DNA of 64,000 nt, taken from NCBI GenBank assembly GCA_945872365.1, contig CAMBZJ010000007.1, positions 1 through 64,000 of the forward strand, written 5' to 3'. Below the pieces are notes generated by a model. It was not told where the DNA came from, ran no database searches, and saw only the letters and a list, made by a program, of their open reading frames with translations. A program made the position numbers and the translations under genes. Position 1 is the first letter of the stretch, and every line of letters begins with the position of its first letter. This document shows, in pieces, positions 8,445-17,343 of the stretch. Source of the stretch: Klebsiella pneumoniae. GTDB taxonomy: Bacteria; Desulfobacterota; Binatia; UBA12015.

Positions 8445-9815
8445 TCAGCCCGCCTTCACCTCGAAGCGCCGCAGCATCTCCTCCTCGATCCCGCCCCGGC
8501 GCGCGATCTCGCCGTAGAGCCGGGCTGCCTCGCGCGGGCGCCGTGCGAGGTCGTGCTCGCGGTCGATCTCGATCAGACCGAAGCTGCGGGTGTAGCCCTC
8601 CGCCCACTCGAAGTTGTCCATGAGCGTCCAGTAGAAAAAGCCCCGGACGTCGGCGCCGGCGCCGATCGCCGCGTGCACCTCGGCGAGGTGCGCGAGCAGG
8701 TGGCGGCTGCGCGCGCGATCGTCGCGCGTCGCCATGCCGTTCTCGGTCACGTAGAGCGGCACGCCGAACGGCCGCAGTCGCAGCAACTGCTCGCGGAGCC
8801 CGCGCGGCCAGACCTCCCAGCCCATCTGGTCCTCGAACTGGTCGGGCTCTCCGGGCCGGCGCAGGCGCATGCCCTCGGCCGCGGTCGCGCCGTCGCCGTG
8901 CCCGCCCCGGGCCGCTGCCTCGGCACCGCCCGCCGGGTGGACCAGCTCGGCGGCCGACTGCGCCGAGACCAGCATGCGCGCGTAGTAGTTGAGGCCGATC
9001 ACGTCGCAGGAACCGGCGAGCCCCGGGATCTCCTCGCCCGCTCCCACCGGCGGCGCGACCACGCCCCGGCGCAGCCCCTCGAGGTAATACTCGTTGAACA
9101 GGAAGTCCTGCTGCGCCGCGGCTGCGCGATCGGCCTCAGACGACGGGTCGTACGCATCGATCCAAGGCATCTGCAGGACCGGCCCGACCTTCGGACGATG
9201 GCTCGTCGCGCCGTGGATGGCGCCGTACATGGCACCGTGTGCGAGGAGCACGTGGCGCGCGACTGGCAGGGCGCGCGCGATGTCGCGCACGCAAGGCGGG
9301 TGGACACCCATCAGGTAGCACAACGCCGGAGCGACCATCGGCTCGTTGATCGTCCACCACGTGCCGACGCGGTCGCCGAAGGAGCGCGAAGCGAACTCCG
9401 CCCAACGCGCGAGGCGATCGACGATGCGGGGATTCTCCCAGCCGCCGTCCGCCGCCACCCAGGAGGGATGGGTGAAGTGGTGCAGCGTCGGCATCGGCTC
9501 CATGCCGTTGTCGCGGATCGAGTCGAGCACCGCGCGGTAGTGGTCGACCTCGCGCGCGTCGAAGCGACCCTCCTCCGGCTCGATGCGCGCCCACTCGATC
9601 GAGATCCTTTGCGCGTTCTGGCCCAGGCTCGCGGCGAGGGCGAAGTCCTCGTGGAAGCGCCGGTAGTGATCGCAGGCGAGGTCGGCCGTCGAGCCGTCGC
9701 GGACGTGGCCGGGTTCGTGCTCCCACTGCGACCAATGATTGTTTAGGCAGCCGCCCTCGACCTGGTGGGCCGCGGTCGCCGCGCCGAAGAGGAATCCGTT
9801 CGGGAATCTGAGCAT
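8445..9815 (-). CDS. Glycoside hydrolase family 1 beta-glucosidase
   Basis: 456 residues, normal for GH1. The N-terminal signature FPNGFLFGAATAAHQVEGG is intact, the acid/base Glu is in WTINEPM (about 155), the nucleophile Glu in YVTENGMAT (about 357), and the sugar-binding C-terminal motif WTLMDNFEWAEGY is present. It hydrolyses beta-glucosides or beta-galactosides. No signal peptide is seen, so it acts in the cytoplasm. ORF-track residues upstream of MLRFP are discarded: the ATG at 9815 has GGAGG 4 nt upstream and starts the family's conserved N-terminus. It ends 52 nt before the RNA methyltransferase start on the same strand. Confidence 0.93.
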   Translation of the reverse strand: MLRFPNGFLFGAATAAHQVEGGCLNNHWSQWEHEPGHVRDGSTADLACDHYRRFHEDFALAASLGQNAQRISIEWARIEPEEGRFDAREVDHYRAVLDSIRDNGMEPMPTLHHFTHPSWVAADGGWENPRIVDRLARWAEFASRSFGDRVGTWWTINEPMVAPALCYLMGVHPPCVRDIARALPVARHVLLAHGAMYGAIHGATSHRPKVGPVLQMPWIDAYDPSSEADRAAAAQQDFLFNEYYLEGLRRGVVAPPVGAGEEIPGLAGSCDVIGLNYYARMLVSAQSAAELVHPAGGAEAAARGGHGDGATAAEGMRLRRPGEPDQFEDQMGWEVWPRGLREQLLRLRPFGVPLYVTENGMATRDDRARSRHLLAHLAEVHAAIGAGADVRGFFYWTLMDNFEWAEGYTRSFGLIEIDREHDLARRPREAARLYGEIARRGGIEEEMLRRFEVKAG

Positions 9816-10086
9816 CTTGCCTCCGGTTGGGTCCGGCGGCGACTCTCGTCCGGGCGGGTGCCGGGAGGCAAGCCCGCGGCCCCCCGGTGGCCGCGGGGGG
9901 CTTCCGAATATTCCCCCCGGGGCCCTCGCCGGGGGACCGCGGCAGGGCTCGCAGAGCCGCAAGCCGGGCGGGTCAGCGTCGGGGGGCGGCTTCAAAGATC
10001 CCTTCCCAAGGATGCGACGGCGTGCCAAGACTCTCCCTGTTGTACTGCTCTAGAGCCTTCCCCGACACCGTCGAAAGCGAGTCTTC

Positions 10087-10932
10087 ATGGACCCCAGAAT
10101 CCTCCGCCGGGGCCTAGCCTCGCTGCTCGCATGCGGACTGCTCCTCGTCTCCGGCGAGGCCCGGGCCCACAAGCAGTCGTTGAACTTCGCCGTGGGTCCG
10201 GTGCTGGGCACCGCGTCGCCGCTCCGCATCGCGAAGAGCGGCATGTTCAGGATCTCCCAATATGGCGGGGGGCTGTTGGCACTCGTCCTGCCGAAGGTAT
10301 TCGACCCGGCGGGCGCCAAGGCGAACGCGGCGGGGAACGAGATCCGCCTCGACCTGCGGGTGAACGGGGTCCCCCGGTCCGCGACGATGCCGTTCGACGT
10401 CGTGAACGGCAAGGCCAAGGCGGGCGGCTTCCTCTCCGACCCGCAGGACATCTTCAAGGGCGATCTCGTCGAAGTCGTCGCGATGGGCGCCTACGACGCC
10501 TCGGGCAGGCGCTTCGGCATGCTGGGCGTGAGCCCGGAAGCGAACCACCCGGTGCTGCGTTCCGGACTCGTCTTCGTCATCGACTCAGCGAGCCCGATCC
10601 GTTTCTCCCGCGGGGGCGATGCCCTGGTCCGCACGCGCGAGGGCTACATGAACAGCGGCTTCGACAAGCTCCTCGACTCATCGGGTGAGAAGATCGATTC
10701 GCCCGGCATCTACGTCGAGGTCGAGTACTCGATCGACGGCGGGCCGTTCCAGGTGGGCACCTACTCCTACGACATCGTCAACGGTCGGTCGCGGCCCGGC
10801 GGTCGTCCGCACACCTATCTTCCCGGTCTCGCCTTCGCCCAGACGGTCGAGGTGAAACGCGTGGACGTGTTCGACGCCGTCGGAAACCGCTTCGCGACGC
10901 TCGGCGTGAAGATCGTCTCGCCACGGGAGTAA
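10087..10932 (+). CDS. Secreted hypothetical protein with two tandem homologous domains
   Basis: 281 residues with a Sec signal peptide (LASLLACGLLLVSGEARA, cleavage near residue 27). I do not recognise a family. The mature part is an internal duplication: MPFDVVNGKAKAGG and FDAVGNRFATLGV-type segments recur, so about residues 70-160 (DVVNGKAKAGG, then YDASGRRFGMLGVSP) match about 215-281 (DIVNGRSRPGG, then FDAVGNRFATLGV). Both units look like small beta domains. No Cys or obvious catalytic residues are conserved between them, so a structural or binding role in the periplasm or outside is more likely than an enzyme. The ribosome binding site is weak. It is convergent with bioD. Confidence 0.7.
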   Translation: MDPRILRRGLASLLACGLLLVSGEARAHKQSLNFAVGPVLGTASPLRIAKSGMFRISQYGGGLLALVLPKVFDPAGAKANAAGNEIRLDLRVNGVPRSATMPFDVVNGKAKAGGFLSDPQDIFKGDLVEVVAMGAYDASGRRFGMLGVSPEANHPVLRSGLVFVIDSASPIRFSRGGDALVRTREGYMNSGFDKLLDSSGEKIDSPGIYVEVEYSIDGGPFQVGTYSYDIVNGRSRPGGRPHTYLPGLAFAQTVEVKRVDVFDAVGNRFATLGVKIVSPRE

Positions 10933-10942
10933 GTCGCTTCGT

Positions 10943-10957
10943 CCCCGCCGGCCGGGG
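10943..10957. terminator. Short GC hairpin between convergent genes
   Basis: CCCCG-ccggc-CGGGG lies 10 nt after the secreted-protein stop and 22 nt beyond the bioD stop. It could act in both directions, but there is no U-run. Confidence 0.3.
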
Positions 10958-10979
10958 AGCGGCCCAAGTCCGTCGAGGC

Positions 10980-11666
10980 TCAGGTCTTCGCGAGATCCCG
11001 GGCCAGGCCGGCGAGTGCCGCGTCGGGCGGGATGCCGTGCGGAACCGACACGATCCGCGGGGCGACGCCGAGGTCCGCGAGGGTCTCCGCCAGCGTCGAA
11101 GTCGCCAGGTCGGTCTCGGCGGAGACGTGGTTCACGACCAGGGCCACGACCTCGAGGCCGCGGGCGCGGGCTGCCTCCAAGGTGAGCATCGCATGGTTGA
11201 TCGCGCCGAGGCGCGCAGCGACGACGACGACGAGGTGCGCATCGAGCGACCGGGCGAGGTCGGCGAAGGTCGCACGACCGGTGAGCGGCACGAGAAGGCC
11301 GCCCGCACCTTCGACGAGCAACCGGTCCACTTCGCGGGCACGCACGCGGCAGGCATCGACCACGGCATCGAGGTCGATGCGGACTCCGGCGCGGGCAGCG
11401 GCCACGGCCGGTGCCAGTGGCTCGGCGAAGCGGTACGGGCAGACAGCCTCGAGCGTCTCGCCGCCACCGGCGGCGGCGGCGAGCGCCGCCGCGTCGGCGG
11501 GTTGGAGCCTGCCGCCGACCGACTCACAGCCGGTCTCCGCGGGCTTGCGTGCCGCGACCCGCAGGCCGGCGCCTACCCATGCACGCAGCAATCCCGTCGA
11601 CACCCAGGTCTTGCCGACGCCGGTGTCGGTGCCGGTGACCAGGAGCGTATTGCGGAGGCCGCTCAT
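10980..11666 (-). CDS. bioD: ATP-dependent dethiobiotin synthetase BioD
   Basis: 228 residues. The P-loop TGTDTGVGKT sits at residues 11-20, with the substrate Lys and Thr in RKPAETGCE and the second conserved motif LVEGAGGLLVPL. It closes the ureido ring of 7,8-diaminopelargonate with CO2 and ATP to give dethiobiotin in the cytoplasm. It is the last gene of a bioF-bioA-bioD operon: its ATG overlaps the bioA stop (ATGA), which implies translational coupling. The much longer ORF in the track is read-through into other frames upstream. bioB and bioC/bioH are not in the window. Confidence 0.93.
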   Translation of the reverse strand: MSGLRNTLLVTGTDTGVGKTWVSTGLLRAWVGAGLRVAARKPAETGCESVGGRLQPADAAALAAAAGGGETLEAVCPYRFAEPLAPAVAAARAGVRIDLDAVVDACRVRAREVDRLLVEGAGGLLVPLTGRATFADLARSLDAHLVVVVAARLGAINHAMLTLEAARARGLEVVALVVNHVSAETDLATSTLAETLADLGVAPRIVSVPHGIPPDAALAGLARDLAKT

Positions 11667-13009
11667 GCCTCGGTCACCTCGCGGATCGCGGCCGCCGCGG
11701 CGCCGACGAGCAGGTCCGCCTCGTCCTCGGTGAGCGAGAGCGGCGGCATGAGGACGATCACGTTGCCGAGCGGTCGCAGGATCACTGCGTGGCGCCGGGC
11801 CGCCTGGCACACCCGCTGGCCGATCCGCGCGCCCGGTTCGTAGGGCGTGCGCCGTTCGCGGTCGGCGACGAGTTCGATGCCGACCATGAGGCCGTGGCGG
11901 CGCACGTCGCCGACGTGCGCGAGCGGCTCGATCTCGCGCGCGAGCAGCTCGCCGATCCGCGCGGCGCGCGCGCGCGCACGGGCGAGCGTGTCCTCGCGCT
12001 CGAAGATGTCGAGGCTGGCGAGCGCCGCCGCGCAGCCGAGCGGGTTCCCGGTGTAGGTGTGCCCGTGGAAGAAGGCCACGAAGTCCTCGTACCGGCCGAG
12101 GAAAGCGGAGAAGATCTCCTCGGTCGCGAAGGTCGCCGCGAGCGGCAGGTAGCCGGCGGTCAGACCCTTTCCGACGCACAGCAGGTCGGGGCGCACCCCG
12201 GCGTGTCCGCAGGCGAACATCTCGCCGGTGCGCCCGAAGCCGGTCGCCACCTCGTCGCAGACCAGCAGTGCGCCGGCCTCGCGGACGAGCCGCTCGAGGC
12301 CGACCAGGTAGGCCGGTGGGTGCGTCCACATACCGGCGGCGCCCTGCACGAGCGGCTCGACGAATACCGCCGCGAGTTCGGACGCGTGGGCGCCGATCGC
12401 GCGGCGCGCGTCGTCGAGCGCCGCCGCGACGGCGGCGTCCCCGGAGAGGCCGTTGCGCCAGCGGAAGACGTGCGGCGGCAGGATCCGCACCACGTCGCGG
12501 AAGAGCAGGTCCTCGTGGTGGCGATGGAAGGTCTCGCTGTAGCCGATCGCGACCGCACCGATCGTGTCGCCGTGGTAGGCGTCGGCGAGCGAAGCGATGC
12601 GACGCCGCTCGGGGTGACCGCGCAGCCGCCAATACTGGAAGGCCATCTTGAGCGCGATCTCGACCGCGGTCGCGCCGGCATCGGAGTAGAACACCCGCGT
12701 GAGCCCCTCGGGTACGATGCCGACGAGGCGGGCCGCGAGTTCCGCCGCCCCGGGGTGCGTGAGCCCGAGCATCGTCGTGTGGGCGATGCGGCCCAGTTGC
12801 TCCACGACCGCGGCGTCGATCGCCGGGTGGCGGTGACCGTGCACGTTGCACCAGAGCGACGACACCCCGTCGAGGAAACGTCGACCGCGCTCGTCGACGA
12901 GCCAGTTGCCCTCCCCCGAGACGACGACGAGTGGCTCGTCGGCGAGCCAGTCGCTCATCTGCGTGAACGGGTGCCAGAGGTGGCGATGGTCGAGTTCGGC
13001 GATGCTCAT
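11663..13009 (-). CDS. bioA: Adenosylmethionine-8-amino-7-oxononanoate transaminase BioA
   Basis: 448 residues, class III PLP aminotransferase. The family start LWHPFTQM is at residues 11-18, DGVSSLWCNVHGHRHP follows, the PLP-phosphate region is YSDAGATAVEIALKMA, the Asp is in VCDEVATGFGRTG, and the PLP Lys is in VGKGLTAGYLPLAAT (about 279). It converts KAPA to 7,8-diaminopelargonate, with SAM as amino donor in the typical family. The ATG at 13009 has GGGGAGG just upstream and overlaps the bioF stop by four nt. The gene is flanked tightly on both sides, so the three bio genes are one transcript. Confidence 0.95.
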   Translation of the reverse strand: MSIAELDHRHLWHPFTQMSDWLADEPLVVVSGEGNWLVDERGRRFLDGVSSLWCNVHGHRHPAIDAAVVEQLGRIAHTTMLGLTHPGAAELAARLVGIVPEGLTRVFYSDAGATAVEIALKMAFQYWRLRGHPERRRIASLADAYHGDTIGAVAIGYSETFHRHHEDLLFRDVVRILPPHVFRWRNGLSGDAAVAAALDDARRAIGAHASELAAVFVEPLVQGAAGMWTHPPAYLVGLERLVREAGALLVCDEVATGFGRTGEMFACGHAGVRPDLLCVGKGLTAGYLPLAATFATEEIFSAFLGRYEDFVAFFHGHTYTGNPLGCAAALASLDIFEREDTLARARARAARIGELLAREIEPLAHVGDVRRHGLMVGIELVADRERRTPYEPGARIGQRVCQAARRHAVILRPLGNVIVLMPPLSLTEDEADLLVGAAAAAIREVTEA

Positions 13010-14184
13010 GCGACCTCCCCGGCACGCCCGCGGGCTGCGCGCACGAGGACGTCGATCGCGTGTTCGAGGTGGTCGTCGCGGTGGGTCGCGATCGGCGTGA
13101 GTCGCAGTCGCGCGCTCCCCTCGGGAACCGTGGGCGGCCGGACCGCAGGCGCCCAGACGCCGTCGGCGAATGCGCGCGCGGCCCAGGCGAGTGCCGCCTC
13201 GGCGGAGCCCGCGAGGAGCGGCACGATCGGCGACTCGAGCGGTGGCACCTCGAGCCCGGCCGCGAGCAACCCCTCGTGCAGCCGGCGCGCGCCGCGCCAC
13301 AGGCGCTCCCGGCGGGCGTCGTCGGTGCGGGCGATGCCGACCGCGATCCGCGCCCCGGCGACGACCGGCGGCGGCAGGGCGGTGGAGAAGACGTAGGCGC
13401 GCGCACGGTTCAGCAGCAGGTCGATCATCTCGCGCGAACCCGCGACGAACGCACCGTAGCCGCCGAGCGCCTTGCCGAGCGTCCCCATGCGCACGGCGAT
13501 CCGCTCGCCGAGTCCGAGCTCCTCGGCGAGCCCGGCGCCGGTCGGACCGAACACGCCGGTCGCATGCGCCTCGTCGAGCAGGATCCAGGCGCCGTGGCGT
13601 TCGGCGCTCACGACGATCGCGTCGAGCGGGGCCCGGGTCCCGTCCATGCTGAACACCGAGTCGGTCGCGACGAGCTTGCGGCGCGCCGGCGACGCCGCGA
13701 GCAGGCGGTCGAGCGCATCGACGTCGCGGTGCGGGTAGACGTGGACCGCGGCACGCGACAGGCGGCAACCGTCGATCAGGCTCGCGTGGTTCAGCGCGTC
13801 GCTGAAAATCGCGTCGCCCTCGCCGACCAGCGCCGCGAGCACGCCGATATTCGCGTGGTAGCCCGAGCCGAAGAGCAACGCCGCTTCCGCACCGAGCCAG
13901 GCCGCGAGTTCCCGCTCCAGCGAATCGTGATCCTCCATGTGGCCGCCGAGCAATGGCGAAGCCCCCGCCCCGGCGCCGACCTCGGCGAGCGCCGCGATCG
14001 CGCCGAGGACGACGCGCTCGTCGGCGGCGAGGCCGAGGTAGTTGTTCGAGCCCAGGCAGACCAGCCGGCGGCCCTCGATCTCGACCTCGGGCCCCTGGGC
14101 GCCGCGGACCACGCGCCGCGAACGCAGCAGCGCGCGCCGGTCGAGTTCTGCCAACTCCGCGCGCAGTTGCTCCCAGGCCGCCAT
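13006..14184 (-). CDS. bioF: 8-amino-7-oxononanoate synthase BioF
   Basis: 392 residues, alpha-oxoamine synthase. Visible motifs: CLGSNNYLGLA, GSGYHANIGVL, DALNHASLIDG, LDEAHATGVFGPTG, and the PLP Lys in GTLGKALGGYGAF (about 238). It condenses pimeloyl-ACP or -CoA with alanine to give KAPA, the first step of ring assembly in biotin synthesis. It is the first gene of the operon. No Shine-Dalgarno precedes the ATG; instead a -10-like TAGCAG ends 6 nt upstream, so the transcript is probably leaderless. A BirA-type operator overlaps the -35 element. Confidence 0.95.
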   Translation of the reverse strand: MAAWEQLRAELAELDRRALLRSRRVVRGAQGPEVEIEGRRLVCLGSNNYLGLAADERVVLGAIAALAEVGAGAGASPLLGGHMEDHDSLERELAAWLGAEAALLFGSGYHANIGVLAALVGEGDAIFSDALNHASLIDGCRLSRAAVHVYPHRDVDALDRLLAASPARRKLVATDSVFSMDGTRAPLDAIVVSAERHGAWILLDEAHATGVFGPTGAGLAEELGLGERIAVRMGTLGKALGGYGAFVAGSREMIDLLLNRARAYVFSTALPPPVVAGARIAVGIARTDDARRERLWRGARRLHEGLLAAGLEVPPLESPIVPLLAGSAEAALAWAARAFADGVWAPAVRPPTVPEGSARLRLTPIATHRDDHLEHAIDVLVRAARGRAGEVA

Positions 14185-14190
14185 GCGGGG

Positions 14191-14219
14191 CTGCTAGGCG
14201 AGCACGCCAGGGCTGTCAA
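14191..14219 (-). promoter_or_regulatory. Candidate bioFAD promoter, leaderless
   Basis: On the minus strand, a consensus -35 TTGACA (14214-14219) is separated by exactly 17 bp from TAGCAG (14191-14196), which ends 6 nt before the bioF ATG. Transcription would then start at or next to the A of the ATG. The -35 lies inside one half-site of the BirA box. Confidence 0.6.
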
Positions 14220-14245
14220 CCTCGTCGGGTCGACGCGGTTGACAG
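14213..14245. promoter_or_regulatory. BirA-type biotin operator
   Basis: CTGTCAACC-N15-GGTTGACAG, embedded in 12-bp inverted arms (14210-14221 and 14237-14248). The spacing and the TGTnAACC/GGTTnACA half-sites match the known BirA operator consensus. It lies 29 nt upstream of bioF and covers its -35, so biotin-bound BirA would block transcription of the operon. The birA gene itself is not in the window. Confidence 0.85.
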
Positions 14246-14267
14246 CCCGGGGTTCGGGCGTTTTCGA

Positions 14268-15605
14268 CTACTTGCCGGCGCGCGCGAGGGCCTCGACCGT
14301 GAAGTCCTTCGGATCGTAGGTCACCATCACATCGAGCGCCGAATTCGGGCTCGTCTTGCGGCCGGCGACCGTCGCGCGGTTCATCTTCACGTTCTCGGCG
14401 CACTGGAAGGAGAGGTTGGACCCCTGGATGTAGTCCTCCGTGCCGTCGGGGCGCGTCGCCTTCTGCAGATTGTACGCCATGACCTGCATCGTGTTCAGCA
14501 ATTCGCCCTTCCAGTCGAACTTGCGGTTCCAGGCGCCCTGGAACGACTCCTTGTCGAGCCACAGTTCGAGCTTGCCGAAGAGGTAGTAGCGATCCTTGGG
14601 CACGCCCTCGACGACGTAGAACTTGCGCTTCGCGAGAGCCGAGCCGATCGGCGCCCAGGCGACGCCCTTCCACGCGGGATCGTCGTAGCCTAGTTCCTTG
14701 CCCTCGGGCCAGAAGAAGCGCCAGCCGCCGTTCGGCTGCCACTTCGCGTCGTACTTGCCCTCGAGGTTGCGCGGGTCGACGAAGCGCAGGCCGTCGACTT
14801 CACCCTTGAACGTCCAGTTGAAGTCCTCGGGCTTCCCGTCGAAGAACGGTCCGTCGTCCTGGCTCATGTCGGAGCCGAGGAAGCCGTCCGAGCGGTTCGA
14901 CGGGCTGACCGAGCGCGCGCGGCGCAGCGCCGGCACGTAGGCCCAAGCCTGGTCGCGCTTGTTGGAGTCGCGATAGCGCCAGGCGAGCGCCGAGGTGCCG
15001 TTGAGATCGGCCGGCGCCTGGGTCTCGATGAGCGCCTGCGAGAGGAAGTTCTGCGGGTTTTCGATCTGGCGCTTCGCGGGCTGGCCGTCGTAGTAGAAGA
15101 AGTGCACGTCCTGGTCCGAGCGCCGTTCGAGCGACGTCGCCCCGACCCAGTTCACCTGCGACTGGGCGTGCAGGTTGCCGTAGGACAGGGTCATGTAGAA
15201 GTAGTTCCATACCGCCTTGGCCGCGGCCCTGGGATCGGCCGGATCGATCTTCGGGAACGGGAATCCGTAGATGTGCGGCGGCAGCTTGCCGGTCGACTTC
15301 TCGATGATCCCGCCGTCGGCGTCGAGGTCGAAGCGCCCGGCGTTCTTCTCGCTCGCGGTGGCGAAGTCGGGCGGGAAGTTGAAGCTCTTCCACTCGACGA
15401 CCTTGTTCTCGTATTCGCCCTTGCAGTAGTGGGCGAGGATCTCCTCCGGCAGCAGCCCCTCGGCCGACTTGCAGTTGTCCTTGCCGAGCGTCGACCCGAC
15501 GGCGGGGCCTGCACCGGCGTCGGCCCGGGCTGCGACGGGGGCGAGCAACGCGCCCGCGGAAAGCGCGAGGGCGAGGGCGATTCTCGATCTGGTCTTCACG
15601 AGCAT
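14268..15605 (-). CDS. DUF1329 domain-containing exported protein
   Basis: 445 residues with a signal peptide (IALALALSAGALLAPVAARA). The mature protein is rich in Trp, Tyr and Lys and contains LGKDNCKSAEGLLPEEI, HIYGFPFPKIDP, YYDGQPAKR and YVPALRRARSVSPSNRSDGFLGSDMS, the pattern of DUF1329 proteins, which are thought to be periplasmic and outer-membrane associated with a lipid-carrier-like fold. They often occur with RND exporters or hydrophobic substrate catabolism genes; no such neighbour is seen here. The start at 15605 puts the signal peptide at the N-terminus; GGAG lies about 10 nt upstream. It ends close to the BirA box but is separate from the biotin operon in function. Confidence 0.85.
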   Translation of the reverse strand: MLVKTRSRIALALALSAGALLAPVAARADAGAGPAVGSTLGKDNCKSAEGLLPEEILAHYCKGEYENKVVEWKSFNFPPDFATASEKNAGRFDLDADGGIIEKSTGKLPPHIYGFPFPKIDPADPRAAAKAVWNYFYMTLSYGNLHAQSQVNWVGATSLERRSDQDVHFFYYDGQPAKRQIENPQNFLSQALIETQAPADLNGTSALAWRYRDSNKRDQAWAYVPALRRARSVSPSNRSDGFLGSDMSQDDGPFFDGKPEDFNWTFKGEVDGLRFVDPRNLEGKYDAKWQPNGGWRFFWPEGKELGYDDPAWKGVAWAPIGSALAKRKFYVVEGVPKDRYYLFGKLELWLDKESFQGAWNRKFDWKGELLNTMQVMAYNLQKATRPDGTEDYIQGSNLSFQCAENVKMNRATVAGRKTSPNSALDVMVTYDPKDFTVEALARAGK

Positions 15606-15917
15606 GGCGTCGGTTCTCCGTTCGAGTCCGACGGTCCGGAAACTTCGGACCGTCGCACGCAAGGGGGCGGACGGGAAGAGGCCGGCGGACCGGCACGTCC
15701 ACCCTTATTCCCGGTCCCGGCCCGCACGGTCAAGGCGACCCGGAATCCCCGTGTCGGCTCGCCGGCGCAAGCGGGCGCTCGGGGGGGGGGCTCGCGCCGG
15801 GAGATTCCTCCAGGGAGCCGGCACGAACCGGCCCTGTCCGCCGCGCCGCGGCGCCGGCCGTAACTCCTCATGTCCTCCTTGCCCTGGGCCGCTTGCGGGG
15901 ATGTGGTAAGCCGCACC
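15606..15917. other. Divergent intergenic region with a G10 tract
   Basis: Between the divergent DUF1329 and radA genes. It holds a run of ten G residues at 15781-15790. I see no convincing ORF or RNA, and no clear promoter. Confidence 0.5.
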
Positions 15918-17327
15918 GTGGCCAAGGCGCGCAGCACCTTCGTCTGCCAGCAATGTGGCTCGCAGTTCTCCAAGTGGGTCGGCCGCTGTCCCGAGTGCGA
16001 CACCTGGGAGAGCGTCGTCGAGGAGGTCGCCGTGCCGCGCACGGCTGCGGCCTCGCAGCGCACCTCGATCGCGATCGGTGCGGCGCGCGACGCGAAGCCG
16101 ATACCGCTCTCGAGCGTCGCGCCCCAGGCCGGCAAGCGGCTGTCCTCCGGGCTCGCCGAACTCGACCGGGTGCTCGGCGGCGGCATCGTCGCCGGCTCGG
16201 CGACGCTGCTCGGCGGCGACCCGGGCATCGGAAAGTCGACGATCTCGCTGCAGGTCCTCGGCGAATTGGGGCGACGCGGCCTGAAGGCGCTCTACGTGAG
16301 CGGCGAGGAGTCCCCCGAGCAGGTGAAGCTCCGCGCCGACCGGCTCGGCTGCGGCGGCGACGTCCTGATCCTGCCCGAGACCTGCGTCGAGGAGGTGCTC
16401 GCACAGATCGAGGCGGTCGATCCCGCCGTGGTGCTGGTCGACTCGATCCAGACCATGCACTCGCGCGAACTCACCTCGGCGCCCGGCAGCGTCGGGCAGG
16501 TACGCGAGTGCGCGGCGGCGCTCGTCACGATGGCGAAGACGTCGGGGCGGCCGACGATCCTGATCGGTCACGTGACCAAGGAGGGCACGATCGCCGGGCC
16601 GAGGGTGCTCGAGCACGTCGTCGACACGGTACTCTACTTCGAGGGCGACTCCGACGGCGGACTGCGACTGCTGCGCGCGGTCAAGAACCGCTTCGGTCCG
16701 ACCAACGAGGTCGGCGTCTTCGAGATGGGCGAGGGCGGCCTGCGCGACGTCGCGAATCCCTCCGCCGTACTGCTCGCCGAGCGGCCCAAGGGGGCGCCGG
16801 GATCGGTCGTCTTTCCGACGGTCGAGGGGACGCGGCCGCTGCTGGTCGAGGTCCAGGCGCTTGCCGCAAAGTCCGCCCTTGCGATGCCGCGCCGCACCAC
16901 CCTCGGGCTCGACTCGAACCGCGTCGCGGTGCTGACTGCGATCGTCGACAAGCGCGCCGGACTCAAGCTCTACGAGCACGATCTCTTCGTCAGCATCGCC
17001 GGCGGCATCCGCGTGACCGAGCCGGCGGCCGACCTCGCGATCATCGCAGCGATCGGCTCGAGCGCGAGCGACCAGCCGCTCCCGGGCGATCTCGTCCTGT
17101 TCGGCGAGGTCGGACTCGCCGGCGAGGTGCGCGCCGTGCGCCACGCCGACACGCGCCTGCGCGAGGCCGCGAAGCTCGGCTTCGCGCGCGCGATCGTCCC
17201 CGCCGCGACTGCGCGATCGGTGAAGGCACCCGAGGGCCTGCAGGTGACCGGCGTCGCCTCGGTCGGCGAACTCTGGGGCGAGCTGTTCCGGGCGCGGCGG
17301 CCGCGCGCCCAGTCCCTCGATACCTGA
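15918..17327 (+). CDS. radA: DNA repair protein RadA/Sms
   Basis: 469 residues. A C4 zinc finger (FVCQQCG and GRCPECDTWES) opens the protein, a RecA-like ATPase with Walker A GGDPGIGKST (about 98-107) follows, then the RadA-specific KNRFG motif and a C-terminal Lon-like region (GLDSNRVAVLTAIVDKRAG, EPAADLAIIAAIGSS). RadA is a hexameric helicase that promotes branch migration in recombination. The GTG at 15918 gives the normal MAKARSTFVCQ start; the ATG at 15870 would add 16 residues not typical of the family, but no strong ribosome binding site decides. It is convergent with the hydrolase gene. Confidence 0.93.
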   Translation: MAKARSTFVCQQCGSQFSKWVGRCPECDTWESVVEEVAVPRTAAASQRTSIAIGAARDAKPIPLSSVAPQAGKRLSSGLAELDRVLGGGIVAGSATLLGGDPGIGKSTISLQVLGELGRRGLKALYVSGEESPEQVKLRADRLGCGGDVLILPETCVEEVLAQIEAVDPAVVLVDSIQTMHSRELTSAPGSVGQVRECAAALVTMAKTSGRPTILIGHVTKEGTIAGPRVLEHVVDTVLYFEGDSDGGLRLLRAVKNRFGPTNEVGVFEMGEGGLRDVANPSAVLLAERPKGAPGSVVFPTVEGTRPLLVEVQALAAKSALAMPRRTTLGLDSNRVAVLTAIVDKRAGLKLYEHDLFVSIAGGIRVTEPAADLAIIAAIGSSASDQPLPGDLVLFGEVGLAGEVRAVRHADTRLREAAKLGFARAIVPAATARSVKAPEGLQVTGVASVGELWGELFRARRPRAQSLDT

Positions 17328-17343
17328 GGCGAACCGGGCGGAC

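Noticed and set aside
14210-14248. The inverted repeat as a terminator of the DUF1329 gene
   Set aside because: The 12-bp arms are 15 bp apart, no T-run follows, and the pattern fits a BirA operator much better.
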